Below the pieces are notes generated by a model. It was not told the origin of the DNA and searched no databases. It saw only the letters and a list, made by a program, of their open reading frames with translations. From positions 310,001 through 374,000 of the forward strand of contig NZ_CP099392.1 in assembly GCF_023913515.1 (NCBI RefSeq): DNA of 64,000 nucleotides, in the 5' to 3' direction. Source of the DNA: Natronococcus sp. CG52 (GTDB lineage: Archaea > Halobacteriota > Halobacteria > Halobacteriales > Natrialbaceae). Below are positions 17,362 through 26,514 of this stretch, piece by piece; within the stretch, counting starts at the first letter, position 1, and every line of letters starts with the position of its first letter. The position numbers and the translations under genes were made by a program.

Positions 17362-18492
17362 ATGTCTACGACACGAGAAGCGAAACGAGGGCTACTGGGT
17401 CGGAGATCGTACCTCAAGATAGCGGGCGCTGCGATTCTGGGAACGATGATGACCGCAACAGCGGCGGCTTCCGACCACGAGACCGTCACCGTCCCCGAAG
17501 ACGAACGGAGAGTCGTCGAAGTCGGCGACTCCGAAACGCTCGAGAACGTCACGTACGACGTGACGGCCTCCGGAGCGGGCGTCACGATTATCGCGACGGG
17601 AACGGACTGGACGATCCGAAACGTCGCGGTCGACGGCCAGGTCGATATGGGCAATCGCACGGTCCTCGGTGTGGCCGACACCGGCGGCGGCACGTCGCGT
17701 ATCGAAAACGTGTGGCTCGGTGACGGGTCCGTCTACGAGGAAAACGGTGCGACCGGTCTCTGGGTCGATCCCGCTCACGACGGCCACCTCGAGATCGAGC
17801 GCGTCAACATCCAGGAGATGAGCGATAACGGCTTTTACTGTTCGGCACCCGGGACCGACTGGGGAGCTGGTGGGACGGTCGTTATACGGGACTGTTACGC
17901 GGCGAACTGTTGGATCTCGCAGTTCCGACTCGCTGAAGGATCCGTCGAGAACTGTACCGCGTCCGTTACCGACGACCGACAGTACCGACGGGGGCGAGGC
18001 GTCTGGGCGTGGTCGCCCGGTCCCGTCGAGGTGCGCGACTGCAACTTCGACATGAACGGCCATCACTACTCGTTCGTCGCCGGCGCGAACGAGGAGGGGA
18101 GTCGAATCGACGTCTTCAGCACGGAGTGGGACGACCAGTTCCACGACGGGTGGCGAACCATCGATGACGGAACGGTGAACTTCGAGTGCGGAAACGGAAA
18201 CGATCCGCAAAACGTCGTCCCCGACGGATGTCCGACTTCGGCCGCGGAGGCGGTCGGTGCCGAGGAAGACGACCCCGGAGACGACGGATCCGAAGACGAC
18301 GGATCCGAGGAGGACGACGAATCCGGGACCGACGAACCGGAGGACGGTGGCTCGTCGGTCGACGATTATCGCGACGACGAGACTGGTGACGTCGAAATCG
18401 ACGGCTTTCAGGATGCGCTCTCCGACTGGGAGAACGGAACCATCAGTACGAGTCTGCTCATCGACGTCTTCAACGCGTGGTTCGGCAGCTGA
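17362..18492 (+). CDS. Tat-exported right-handed beta-helix protein with C-terminal dockerin-like module
   Basis: 376 residues. The signal RRSYLKIAGAAILGTMMTATAAA carries a twin arginine and ends in an AxA-type site, so export is by Tat. Residues 45-285 show repeating short strands (TIRNVAVDG, RIENVWLGDGSVYEENG, EIERVNIQEMSDNGFYC, VVIRDCYAANC, VEVRDCNFDM) typical of pectate-lyase-like parallel beta-helices. An acidic linker with repeated DDGSEDD follows at about 300-340. The last 35 residues (VEIDGFQDALSDWENGTIST and on) resemble a dockerin-like or cell-surface module. It probably binds or cleaves a polysaccharide; substrate unknown. Confidence 0.8.
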   Translation: MSTTREAKRGLLGRRSYLKIAGAAILGTMMTATAAASDHETVTVPEDERRVVEVGDSETLENVTYDVTASGAGVTIIATGTDWTIRNVAVDGQVDMGNRTVLGVADTGGGTSRIENVWLGDGSVYEENGATGLWVDPAHDGHLEIERVNIQEMSDNGFYCSAPGTDWGAGGTVVIRDCYAANCWISQFRLAEGSVENCTASVTDDRQYRRGRGVWAWSPGPVEVRDCNFDMNGHHYSFVAGANEEGSRIDVFSTEWDDQFHDGWRTIDDGTVNFECGNGNDPQNVVPDGCPTSAAEAVGAEEDDPGDDGSEDDGSEEDDESGTDEPEDGGSSVDDYRDDETGDVEIDGFQDALSDWENGTISTSLLIDVFNAWFGS

Positions 18493-18693
18493 GATCCACC
18501 CGCGGCTTTGGTCTCGCCCCCGCTGTAACGCACCCCGAACTCACGGCGTTTCTGCACCCACCGGAGGCCCCTCGGGGCGGTCGATCGGTGATACCGGACT
18601 CGGTTCGATCAGTTCCGTTGGCCGATCGATCTCGAGGAACACCGACGCCGAGCGTATCGACGTCGAACGCTCGACGGCGATGTAAGAGCGCGA

Positions 18694-19431
18694 TTAGCAG
18701 TCGTCGTCCGCCTCTTCGGGAACGATTCTAATGCGGCCGGTTTCGGTCTCTTCGCCGAGCGTGATCGTCCACTCGTAGCGTCCTACGCCGAGATTCTTAC
18801 GAGAAAAGACATGCTTGGACTCGCGAGGCTCGAACTCGAGCGGAATTTCCTCGGTTTCGTTGTTGACATCGAAGGTTAACTCCGCCTCGACGGCGTCGTA
18901 GTGGTAGTTGAGCGCGGTCATGTCGAATCCGAGCGGGAGCGTCTCGTCGGCGTCGTCGACGTAGAGAACTTCCTCCTCGCCGGAGTCCCAGCCGGGAACA
19001 TTAAGGTAGAACCCCTCGTCGCTGCCCTCGTAGTCGTCGTCCGACTCGACGACGAGCGTTCCGGTCTCGGTCTCGTCGCCGACGGTGACGGTCCAGTCGT
19101 GTTCGCCCGGGCCGAGACTTCTGGGATCGAACGATTGTCGCGTGCTCGCGCTATCGTGGCCCTCGAGTTCGAACGTCTCGAGTTCCTCGTCGAAGTGCGC
19201 GACCTCGAGCGCGACCGGAACCGAGGTGGAGTCCAGACCGTGATTCGTCACCGAGATCCGGAAGGATGTATGGCCCAGGTCTACGTGTGTCGAATCGTCC
19301 GCGTCGACGGTGAGTTCGAGGTCCACGTCATTCGTATCGTCCGCACCGACCGTGCCGCTCGAGGCGATTACGCTACCGGTCAGGAGTGCTGCACTACTCG
19401 CCAGCACGGATCGTCGTTTTCGGCTTGGCAT
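18694..19431 (-). CDS. Tat-exported protein with two CARDB-like beta domains
   Basis: 245 residues. The N-terminus MPSRKRRSVLASSAALLTGS is a Tat-type signal (RKRR, hydrophobic core, AxA-like end near residue 30). The mature part holds two similar beta-sandwich units of about 100 residues. Each ends in the same pattern: LGPGEHDWTVTVGDETETG (near 120) and LGVGRYEWTITLGEETETG (near 220). This matches CARDB-type adhesion or extracellular Ig-like domains. It converges on the preceding beta-helix gene. No catalytic motif; probably structural or adhesive. Confidence 0.8.
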   Translation of the reverse strand: MPSRKRRSVLASSAALLTGSVIASSGTVGADDTNDVDLELTVDADDSTHVDLGHTSFRISVTNHGLDSTSVPVALEVAHFDEELETFELEGHDSASTRQSFDPRSLGPGEHDWTVTVGDETETGTLVVESDDDYEGSDEGFYLNVPGWDSGEEEVLYVDDADETLPLGFDMTALNYHYDAVEAELTFDVNNETEEIPLEFEPRESKHVFSRKNLGVGRYEWTITLGEETETGRIRIVPEEADDDC

Positions 19432-19849
19432 GCGTTATTCAACGACAGTAACTAGTCATGTTGCTATACGGTCCTTAAGTGAAATTTCCGTCACGTCGAA
19501 CGGTGCGACAGCGTCCCCGTTCGAGTCCGCCGGCAAAATACGGCAGCACGATCGAATGTCTCCGTTCGGAAGACGTACGGTTCCCGGCGACCGATTTCGG
19601 CGCTTCTCACTTAGCGCCGTTTTATGAGCGCGATCCGGAAGGCGAACGGTGTCCGCTCCGGTACGCTCGTGATTAAGAGAGTGGATATTATGATTAATGG
19701 GATTAGATTACCAGTATATTAAACAGAATTTCTGCTCCGGTAGAGCGGACGTTTCGGTAAACGGCCGTTTCGCTCGCCGGGACTCGTGCTCCAGGTGCTA
19801 CCGTAGCGCCGGGTGGATTTCACGCTCCGAGAGGGGCGACCGCCGTTCG
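19432..19849. other. Intergenic stretch without recognised features
   Basis: 418 bases between two minus-strand genes. It contains an A+T-rich patch at 19680-19730 that could hold a promoter. No convincing gene, repeat or RNA is seen. Confidence 0.4.
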
Positions 19850-21394
19850 TCACTCCACGAGCGCGTCCGGATCCGAGTCGAACGAAAAGCGCTCGACGGC
19901 GGACGCATTACCGTCACCCGTCCAGAACTCGTCAGACTCGCACAGATCGCAGTTGTCCAGTTCGAGCGCGTCTATCGTCTCGCCAGCGCCGAGATCGATC
20001 CCGCCATTTAGTTCACACCGGGCGAACACGATCTCGTTCGGACTCTGTCGTAACCGGACCACGCTGTCACTTCCCGACTCGATGTAACTCTCCGTGACCG
20101 TCGCACTGTCGCCGTCGTACGCCTCGAGGAACGCCCTCGAATTCGTCTCCCCGTCGTTGACGTAGCTAATTGACTCGAGGACGAGACGAGTCCGACGCGA
20201 GCACACAGCAGCACCGCGAATGCGTGCACCGGAGTCCTCCCGGATCGAGACGTTCAGGAACTTCGCAACAGCGTCGTCGTCGCCGCCGGAACCGACGCCG
20301 GCCCGGATCGCCCACTGGTCCGTCTCGTTTTCGATCGTCGTCCCGATCGCGGTGAACTGGCCCGAATCGCCCCACGTTCGGACGAGATCGTTGCGGCCGG
20401 TACGCGAGATAGCCTCGCCACCCAGGAACAGCGGTCCGTCGCCGTCGCTCGCGAGCAGCGTCCCGAACCCGCTGACCGCGTCGTCGTCCGCCGGCACGGG
20501 GAACTGCTCCGCGTCCGGATCCATGTCCCAGATTGACGTCGGCTCGATCGCGATATCCCCCTTTCCGAGCCGAATGTTCGCTCGGCCGCAGTTCTCGGCT
20601 TGCGGCGAGACGAGGAGATTCGCCCCGTCGGGACTGTTCCGAATGTAGAACCCGTTGTCCCAGATCTCGCGGACGACGCAGTCGGTCCAGAGCTGCGTGC
20701 CGACGTGGGGCGGATCTGATGCGATGCCGATCGCGTGGCTGTTATCGTTGTCTCCGCTCCAGCGATCGCCGTCCGGAATCCGGATTCGCTCGTTGTATCC
20801 GAGTCCCTCGTTCGACGTGATACAGGACAGGTAGCAGTACTTGTCGCCGCGCTGCTCGTAGTGATCGCGCCGCCCCCGGAGAACGAGATTCGAGTTGTGG
20901 AGGTAGTCGTCGACGAAAAAGCGCCCGATACCGGCGTCGTAGCCGTTGAGGTCGATCTCGAGGTCTTCGAGAACACACGACGAGATGCCCTCGCCCCAGT
21001 CACCGACGGAGAACGCGGCGTCGAGATCGTCGTGATCGATCCGAAGTCGACCGCCGCCCGCGATGACGAGCGCGGCGTCGCCGGGAGCAACGTCGATTGG
21101 CGACTGAAGCCGATAAACGTCGCCGTCCAGATGGATCTCCGCGTCGAGATTCTCGAGGATCCACTCGCCGATGTCGCCGCCGCTGCCGTCTCCTGGATAG
21201 CCGTGCTCGCTGGCGACGACTCTGCTATCCGGCGTCGGCTCGGATCCGTCCTCGGAGAGATCGGCGATCGCGCTCTCGAGCGTCTCGATCTGGCTGGCGA
21301 TCTCGTCGGTGCAATCGACCTCCGACCCGATTTCCTCGAGGTACCCCTCGAGTTCGTCGAGTCGATCGCTTCCCGATCGGTCAAGTGATCTCAT
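19850..21394 (-). CDS. Right-handed beta-helix protein with coiled-coil N-terminus, no signal peptide
   Basis: 514 residues. Residues 1-50 are a charged, coiled-coil-like helix (RLDELEGYLEEIGSEV, IASQIETLESAIADL). From about 65 the protein shows parallel beta-helix rungs: LVIAGGGRLRID, CVLEDLEIDLNGYDAGIG, DCVVREIWDNGFYIRNS, KFLNVSIREDSGARIRGAAV, TVTESYIESGSDSVV. It shares WDNGFY/SDNGFY with the Tat beta-helix protein at 17362. The lack of a secretion signal, with a coiled-coil head, resembles tail-spike-like folds, but no phage genes are near. Role unknown; carbohydrate binding or cleavage is the best guess. Confidence 0.75.
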   Translation of the reverse strand: MRSLDRSGSDRLDELEGYLEEIGSEVDCTDEIASQIETLESAIADLSEDGSEPTPDSRVVASEHGYPGDGSGGDIGEWILENLDAEIHLDGDVYRLQSPIDVAPGDAALVIAGGGRLRIDHDDLDAAFSVGDWGEGISSCVLEDLEIDLNGYDAGIGRFFVDDYLHNSNLVLRGRRDHYEQRGDKYCYLSCITSNEGLGYNERIRIPDGDRWSGDNDNSHAIGIASDPPHVGTQLWTDCVVREIWDNGFYIRNSPDGANLLVSPQAENCGRANIRLGKGDIAIEPTSIWDMDPDAEQFPVPADDDAVSGFGTLLASDGDGPLFLGGEAISRTGRNDLVRTWGDSGQFTAIGTTIENETDQWAIRAGVGSGGDDDAVAKFLNVSIREDSGARIRGAAVCSRRTRLVLESISYVNDGETNSRAFLEAYDGDSATVTESYIESGSDSVVRLRQSPNEIVFARCELNGGIDLGAGETIDALELDNCDLCESDEFWTGDGNASAVERFSFDSDPDALVE

Positions 21395-21571
21395 ATGTGT
21401 ACAGACAGCGGTTCACCAAATCACGCTACCAGTCGCTCTGCTCTCCTTTCGCGCGGTGATAGCGGTGCGTGTTCGTACCCTGGACGGTCGCGAATAATAA
21501 ACTGGGAGCTTTCGTCCGACTGGAAAGCGCTGTGTGGTAGCTATTCGGAACGACGGTGCCGGAGGTTCGAT

Positions 21572-22729
21572 CTAACTCGGCAATCGTCCCCTTCGCTCGA
21601 GGAAGAGGAGGACAACGATCGTGGCACCGAGGAAGAGCGCGGCACTGCTAAACACCGAGTCGTAGGAGTAGCCGCGCTCGATGAACAGGCCGACGGCGGA
21701 CGAACCGACCGCTTGCGTGAGCATCCACGTAGAACTGAACACGGCGTAGGCGCTGCCGCGTGCCGAATCCGGAAGCGTTCCGAGGAGGTACGTATCGATA
21801 GCCGGGAACAGGGCGTGGATGACGAAGCCGATGATCGTGGTGATTACGATCAGTGCAACCAGACCTTCCGCGATGGTCAAGAGAAGAATGCTCACGGAGA
21901 AGGCACCGACGATTCCGAGCAGATACGGGATTTGCGGAAATCTGTCCGCCAGATCGCCGCCGAAGTAAAACGCGGGAACGCCAGCAGTGAAGACGATCGT
22001 GAGCATCGCTCCCGCCGCCCAGTCGGAGAGCCCTTTCGACTGCATGTACAGTTCGTAGAAGTTGAACAGGCCCTGCCAGACGAACGATGCTGCGCCGACG
22101 ATTGCTAATCCCGTTACGATGAGACGCCACTCCGAAAGCGCGCCGGCCACGAAGCTTCGATCGTCCTGTCCCGCCGTCGGCATATCGGTCTTCCTCGCAA
22201 CGAACCACGTATAGGCCGTTGTCACTGCTGCACCAACCGCGATCGCCCACAGCGAGAGTCGCCAGTCGACGAAGAGTGCGAGGACGACGAACGGGGCGGC
22301 AATCACCGCGGCAACCTGGCTGGCGGCCCCGTGGATCCCCAGGATCCGTCCGACGCGCTCGGGATACAGTTCGCTCAGAAGCGGATTCGCCGAGACGAAG
22401 TACACTCCCGAGGCGATGCCCATGAGGAAGGCACCGACCATCAGGTGTCGAACCGTCGTCGCCGTCGCAGCGATTCCGGAGGAGATGGAGAGAATCACTC
22501 CCGACGAGACCACGACGTGGTGTCTCGGAACTTTCGTGAGAATCCATCCGGTAGGCAATCTCGGAGCCGCACTCCCGACCCAGGCGAGTGTCACGATGAG
22601 TCCGGCGGTCGCCTCGCCGATTCCGAATTCGGCGATAAATACGCTCAAAAGCGGTGCGAAGACGATCCTGGCGAGGTTGACGAGAAAGACGAATCCGCAG
22701 AGGGAAGCGAAGAGTCGGGCACGGGTCAC
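21572..22729 (-). CDS. MFS transporter
   Basis: 385 residues with 12 hydrophobic helices. The first half has the MFS loop between helices 2 and 3 (LPTGWILTKVPRHH in place of the usual GxxxDRxGRR) and the second half has FGGDLADRFPQIP. This places it in the major facilitator superfamily, in a group of haloarchaeal carriers of unknown substrate. It starts at an ATG at 22729. No neighbouring enzyme suggests a substrate. Confidence 0.85.
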   Translation of the reverse strand: MTRARLFASLCGFVFLVNLARIVFAPLLSVFIAEFGIGEATAGLIVTLAWVGSAAPRLPTGWILTKVPRHHVVVSSGVILSISSGIAATATTVRHLMVGAFLMGIASGVYFVSANPLLSELYPERVGRILGIHGAASQVAAVIAAPFVVLALFVDWRLSLWAIAVGAAVTTAYTWFVARKTDMPTAGQDDRSFVAGALSEWRLIVTGLAIVGAASFVWQGLFNFYELYMQSKGLSDWAAGAMLTIVFTAGVPAFYFGGDLADRFPQIPYLLGIVGAFSVSILLLTIAEGLVALIVITTIIGFVIHALFPAIDTYLLGTLPDSARGSAYAVFSSTWMLTQAVGSSAVGLFIERGYSYDSVFSSAALFLGATIVVLLFLERRGRLPS

Positions 22730-23212
22730 GGTCAGTATTCCCAGTAAAACGTCTCAAACGTTCCGGAATCGGAACGGGTTCACACCGGTTGGGCGCTCAC
22801 TCCGAGACGGGGCCCAGCGAGGATGACCAGACGACCGTGACTACCGAATCGACGTTCGCAGTAGATCGGAACCGAAACGACCGGATCGTAGACCGCCTTT
22901 CGCGAGCGATTTGGCCGTGTATTCGTGTATAACATCCGCTGGTGGACGCTCTGGAGACGATTCTGATTTCGGTCCGCCCGTCGTGCGTGACACGCCGGAT
23001 TTCCACTGAAACGCCGTTTTCCTCCGATCCAGTTAGCGCGATAACGACGTGATCCGTTCCCAGACGAAGAAAGCGTATTCGGGGACGCTGATCGGGCATC
23101 GAGTGGCAAAGAAAGAGACAACGTCATCAGGGGTACACCCGTGGCTCTATTCGTTATCGGTTCCGCTGAACGCGGCGGCACGTTTTTACGAGTCAGTGGA
23201 GATAATTGCGGT
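22730..23212. other. Intergenic stretch without recognised features
   Basis: 483 bases. Frames present are short and arginine-rich. A TTTTTACG box near 23181 lies about 30 bases before the GTG at 23213. Confidence 0.4.
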
Positions 23213-23539
23213 GTGGGACGCTACCAGCCAGGAATACACGACACGTTCATCAAATGTGACGCATCTCGGTGCGGAGCGAACAACGCCCCAGAGGGATCTG
23301 CAGAATACGATACCGACTGTTGGCGGTGCGGAGAGTCGTTGAGTGGAAAGCCTAAGCCGGGTGATGAGGTGACTGTCGACATCGTTGACGAGAAACCCGA
23401 CGGAACGCTCGTCTGTAAGATGGATAACGGATTCGTTCTTTTTCTCGAGGAAGAGGTTTCGGCGATCCAGGCCACAGTTCGAGTCACCTCCGTTGACGAG
23501 ACGTACGGACAAGCAGAAGTCGTCGAAACGGAATTATAG
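23213..23539 (+). CDS. Zinc-ribbon / TRAM-like small protein
   Basis: 108 residues from the GTG at 23213 (VGRYQPGIHDTFIKCD), chosen because a TTTTTACG box lies about 30 bases upstream; a GTG at 23141 would add 24 residues of unlike sequence. Residues 14-42 form a zinc-binding segment with KCDASRCG and DCWRCG pairs. Residues 48-108 (KPGDEVTVDIVDEKPDGTLV and on) form a small beta-barrel like TRAM or OB RNA-binding domains. Haloarchaea have several such TRAM proteins thought to act on RNA, as cold-shock proteins do. Exact role unknown. Confidence 0.7.
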   Translation: MGRYQPGIHDTFIKCDASRCGANNAPEGSAEYDTDCWRCGESLSGKPKPGDEVTVDIVDEKPDGTLVCKMDNGFVLFLEEEVSAIQATVRVTSVDETYGQAEVVETEL

Positions 23540-23637
23540 CCGCGTGGTTCTCGACGGCCGCGGTCTGTCGTTCATTCTCCACGGCCTGGTGTCTATCTGG
23601 AACGTCGCTTACCCTTTACTGTCGATCCGGTAGTTCG

Positions 23638-24197
23638 CCGGAGAAGTGGCGTGATCGCCGGATCGATACGTTGCCGAACGGGCGTGCACTCGACGTCGCA
23701 ACTGGAACCGGTCGCAATGCCCTTTTCCTCGCCGATCACGGTTACGAGGTCGATGCGGTCGACGTCGCAGACGAGGCCCTTGCAATCGCCCGTCAACGCG
23801 CCGAAGCGTGCGATGTCGACGTGAACTGGATCCGCGCCGATCTGGACGAGTTCGATACGGAACCCGGTGCGTACGGCGTGATCACGGTGAGTTTCTTCGT
23901 CGCCCTCGAGTATCTCCCCGAACTGAAGGATGCGCTCGCACCTGGCGGATCCTGGTTTACGAACACCATCTCCGCTCCGCCGATCCGATCGAAGTTGGCC
24001 CCTCGAACGATCGGTACAGGTATCGCTCGAACGATCTGCTCCGGACGTGTCTAGATCTAACGATTCTGCAGTACGAAGAACGGAGACGGACGGTCACCGA
24101 CGGAACCGCTGCGGTCGTTACGCTGGTGGCGCGAAATTCTACCGGAGAGACACAATCGTATCCAGATCTCACCGGGACGGAAGTTCGATCGCCCTGA
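23638..24197 (+). pseudogene. SAM-dependent methyltransferase, frameshifted and N-terminally truncated
   Basis: The first frame gives EKWRDRRIDTLPNGRALDVA and TGTGRNALFLADHGYEVDAVD, a class I methyltransferase motif I (DVATGTGRN) and motif II. It then reads LEYLPELKDALAPGG. At about 23,950 the frame changes and family sequence resumes as ILVYEHHLRSADPIEVG, then NDRYRYRSNDLLR, ending at 24197. One missing G in the GGCGGATCC area would restore PGGILVYEHHL. In addition, no start codon is found in frame before EKWRD. It is either a pseudogene or a gene with a sequence error plus an unrecognised start. Confidence 0.8.
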
Positions 24198-24485
24198 CGC
24201 TCGCCGAATCGGGACCAGAGATGCCGATACGCTTCGCAGGTGGCTTCCCGACGGAGAGACCGGCCTCGAGCACCGGGACCGACACTCGTCGCCGGCGAGT
24301 ACTGCCTCACGATGCGGGTGGACCGCTTCCATAACTCGTGGGCAGCCGATCGAGCGTCAGAGAATGGATCGAACAGTTCGTACAGTACCGTAGCACACAG
24401 CGACCGCACCGTCACTCAACGGAAAACACAAGCGAAGGTCCTAAACTAGACGCCCCTATCAGCGAGTTAAACCCGGAAACGGCGG

Positions 24486-25583
24486 TTAGTTGTTCGTTTG
24501 GAGTGTCACGGTGTATATCACGTCGTGGTCGATTTCAATGTCTTCAGTCAGCGTCGGGTAGCCGTCCGCCTCCACGATAAGCGTGTACTCGCCGTTCTCG
24601 ACGTCGAAGTCGGCTCTCCCTTGGCCATCGACGGCTTGCGTTTCGCTCCAACCGCCGAAACCGCCTTCATCGACTTCGACGGTGGCATGATCGATCGGGT
24701 CTTCGTCGCCGTTCTGAACGATTACTCGCAGTATACTCGTCTCCTCGTCGCCGTCATCCTCCCCGTCTTCGCCATCGCCGTCAGTGTCATCCTGCTCATC
24801 GGATTCGTTACCCTCATCTTCGCCGGCGTCGCCCTCATCTTCATCGTCTTCCTCGTCAGCCCCCTCGTCTTCGTCATCGTCGTCGACGTCCTCCTGCTCG
24901 TCCTCGCTCTCGTCGGATCCATCCGTTTCATCCGTGTTATCGTCGTTCGGTTCGTCAGCCTCATCCTGCGCACCGGAGTCGTCCTGCTCGTCGGATTCAT
25001 CCGGTTCATCGTCGTCAGCGTGAACGTCCGTGACCTCGAAATCGTACTCGACGGTTCCCTCGCAGTTATCGAGTTCGAGCGAGTAGACCGTGTCGTCATC
25101 GCCCGGTCCGGGCCCCTCGACTCCGGTATCCGTGGTTGCGGAGAGTTCCGTTCCGTCCTCCCCGTAAATCCGGGCTTCCATGTCGATGGTCATCTCCGCA
25201 TCGCTCGTGTTCTCGACCATCACGTGAACGTGACAGTGGTCGCTCGGCGGTTCGCTCGCCCAGGTGAAGGTGTGTCTCACGACCGCGAGATGATGTTCAG
25301 CGTCATCCGACAGCAGAATCGTTCCCGCGACCGACTCGTCTTCGTGCATCTTCTGCTCGTCGCTGTCGGTCTCGTCTTCGCCCCCAGTGTCGGAACCGTC
25401 GGTGTCCTCGGCGTCTGAATCGTCAGTGTTCTTAACGTCTGAATCGTCATCGTCCTCGAACTCCCGATCGGTTTCGTTCTCGCCCTCGCCATCCGAGTCG
25501 TCCTCGAGTGCGCCACACCCCGCAAGGACCGCTGAAAGTGATACCCCCGCAGCCGTACTGAATTCGCGACGATTTAGATCCAT
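24486..25583 (-). CDS. Tat lipoprotein with long acidic linker and carboxypeptidase-regulatory-like domain
   Basis: 365 residues from the ATG at 25583. The signal MDLNRREFSTAAGVSLSAVLAGC has a twin arginine and lipobox LAGC (Cys23). An acidic region covers about 25-80. A beta domain (ESVAGTILLSDDAEHHLAVV to FEVTDVHADD) covers about 80-190. A stretch of about 100 residues made almost only of Asp, Glu, Ser and Thr follows. The C-terminal 70 residues (LRVIVQNGDEDPIDHATVEV, ENGEYTLIVEADGYPTLTED) form a CarboxypepD_reg/PEGA-like fold. It is probably a surface protein anchored by lipid, with the linker as a stalk. Confidence 0.82.
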   Translation of the reverse strand: MDLNRREFSTAAGVSLSAVLAGCGALEDDSDGEGENETDREFEDDDDSDVKNTDDSDAEDTDGSDTGGEDETDSDEQKMHEDESVAGTILLSDDAEHHLAVVRHTFTWASEPPSDHCHVHVMVENTSDAEMTIDMEARIYGEDGTELSATTDTGVEGPGPGDDDTVYSLELDNCEGTVEYDFEVTDVHADDDEPDESDEQDDSGAQDEADEPNDDNTDETDGSDESEDEQEDVDDDDEDEGADEEDDEDEGDAGEDEGNESDEQDDTDGDGEDGEDDGDEETSILRVIVQNGDEDPIDHATVEVDEGGFGGWSETQAVDGQGRADFDVENGEYTLIVEADGYPTLTEDIEIDHDVIYTVTLQTNN

Positions 25584-26514
25584 GTGTCTCTCGTTCGTGG
25601 CCGCTCTCCGCCGATTCGATGCCGATACATGAGCGCTGGATAGACCGTTCTTCGTTCCACTATGTTTAGCGTATCGAATCGGTGTAGAACCTCTCAAAAC
25701 GGCGTTATGACGAATTTTCACCGATGTTGATAGATAAAATATCAGTCGTTTCTCGAGGCGGCACGAGTCCAGGGACGACACCGCTGTCGCCGCTCGTTCC
25801 GGCTCAAATCCCCTGGTACCGTATCTGTTCGTCGGAGAGTATTACTGGAAGTTAGCAATCACTTTCTTCCGAACGGGTGTTACTATTTTACACTCGTTAG
25901 ACCCATTCGATTGTGTGAGGATCTTGCCACTGGTCGTGCTGCGGGATTCGAACGAGAGACGCTCGCCTCGCTGCTCGGAGATGGCGCGCGCTCGCACCGT
26001 CCGGTTCGGCGAGTGGATCAAGCGGGGACGAAAATTCGATTGCAGGCTGCCGGGCGTTTTCGGTGCACTCCACGGCGGACCGGTAAACTCGGTCGCGCGG
26101 GATTCTCCGTTCGCTCCGCGCGCCGTACTGTCGAATGTGATCGGTGCAAATACTGGGCCAAAGGATTCTCTTAAGTCGTAATATGGTATTACACAACACG
26201 CGGGTATCACACCTGCACCAACAACCGATCGACGAGGAATCGAAATCTGGCCCGTTGTACCAAGCCAGCGTTCGCGGTTCCCCACCCGAGGCGGTGATCC
26301 CGATCCCGACAACGGCACCCGACTGTCGTGGTCGCCGCCCACCTCTGTAACTGCGGAGACGGTTCGGTTGCAACCGTTCGGCTTCTCATCCGTCCGTAAC
26401 GGCCGTCTCCGATGAATTACGGCCGGAGAACGGGTCGTAACACGCCCTCGATCACGCGGCTGGCAGTGAGAGCGAATCAGAACCCTTTCGGCCGAGTACG
26501 GTCGAGAGCGGGTC
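25584..26514. other. Long intergenic stretch, no gene recognised
   Basis: 931 bases. Frames on both strands lack family sequence. On the minus strand 25953-25931 reads like the 3' end of a tRNA (see separate entry). Nothing else is recognised. Confidence 0.4.
25931..25953 (-). other. tRNA 3'-end-like sequence
   Basis: Read on the minus strand, the 23 bases give G, then the seven-base T-loop TTCGAAT, then CCCGC, then seven bases AGCACGA, then CCA. This is the layout of a tRNA 3' end, but no matching 5' T-stem or tRNA body lies upstream. It may be chance, or a leftover attachment site. Confidence 0.2.
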
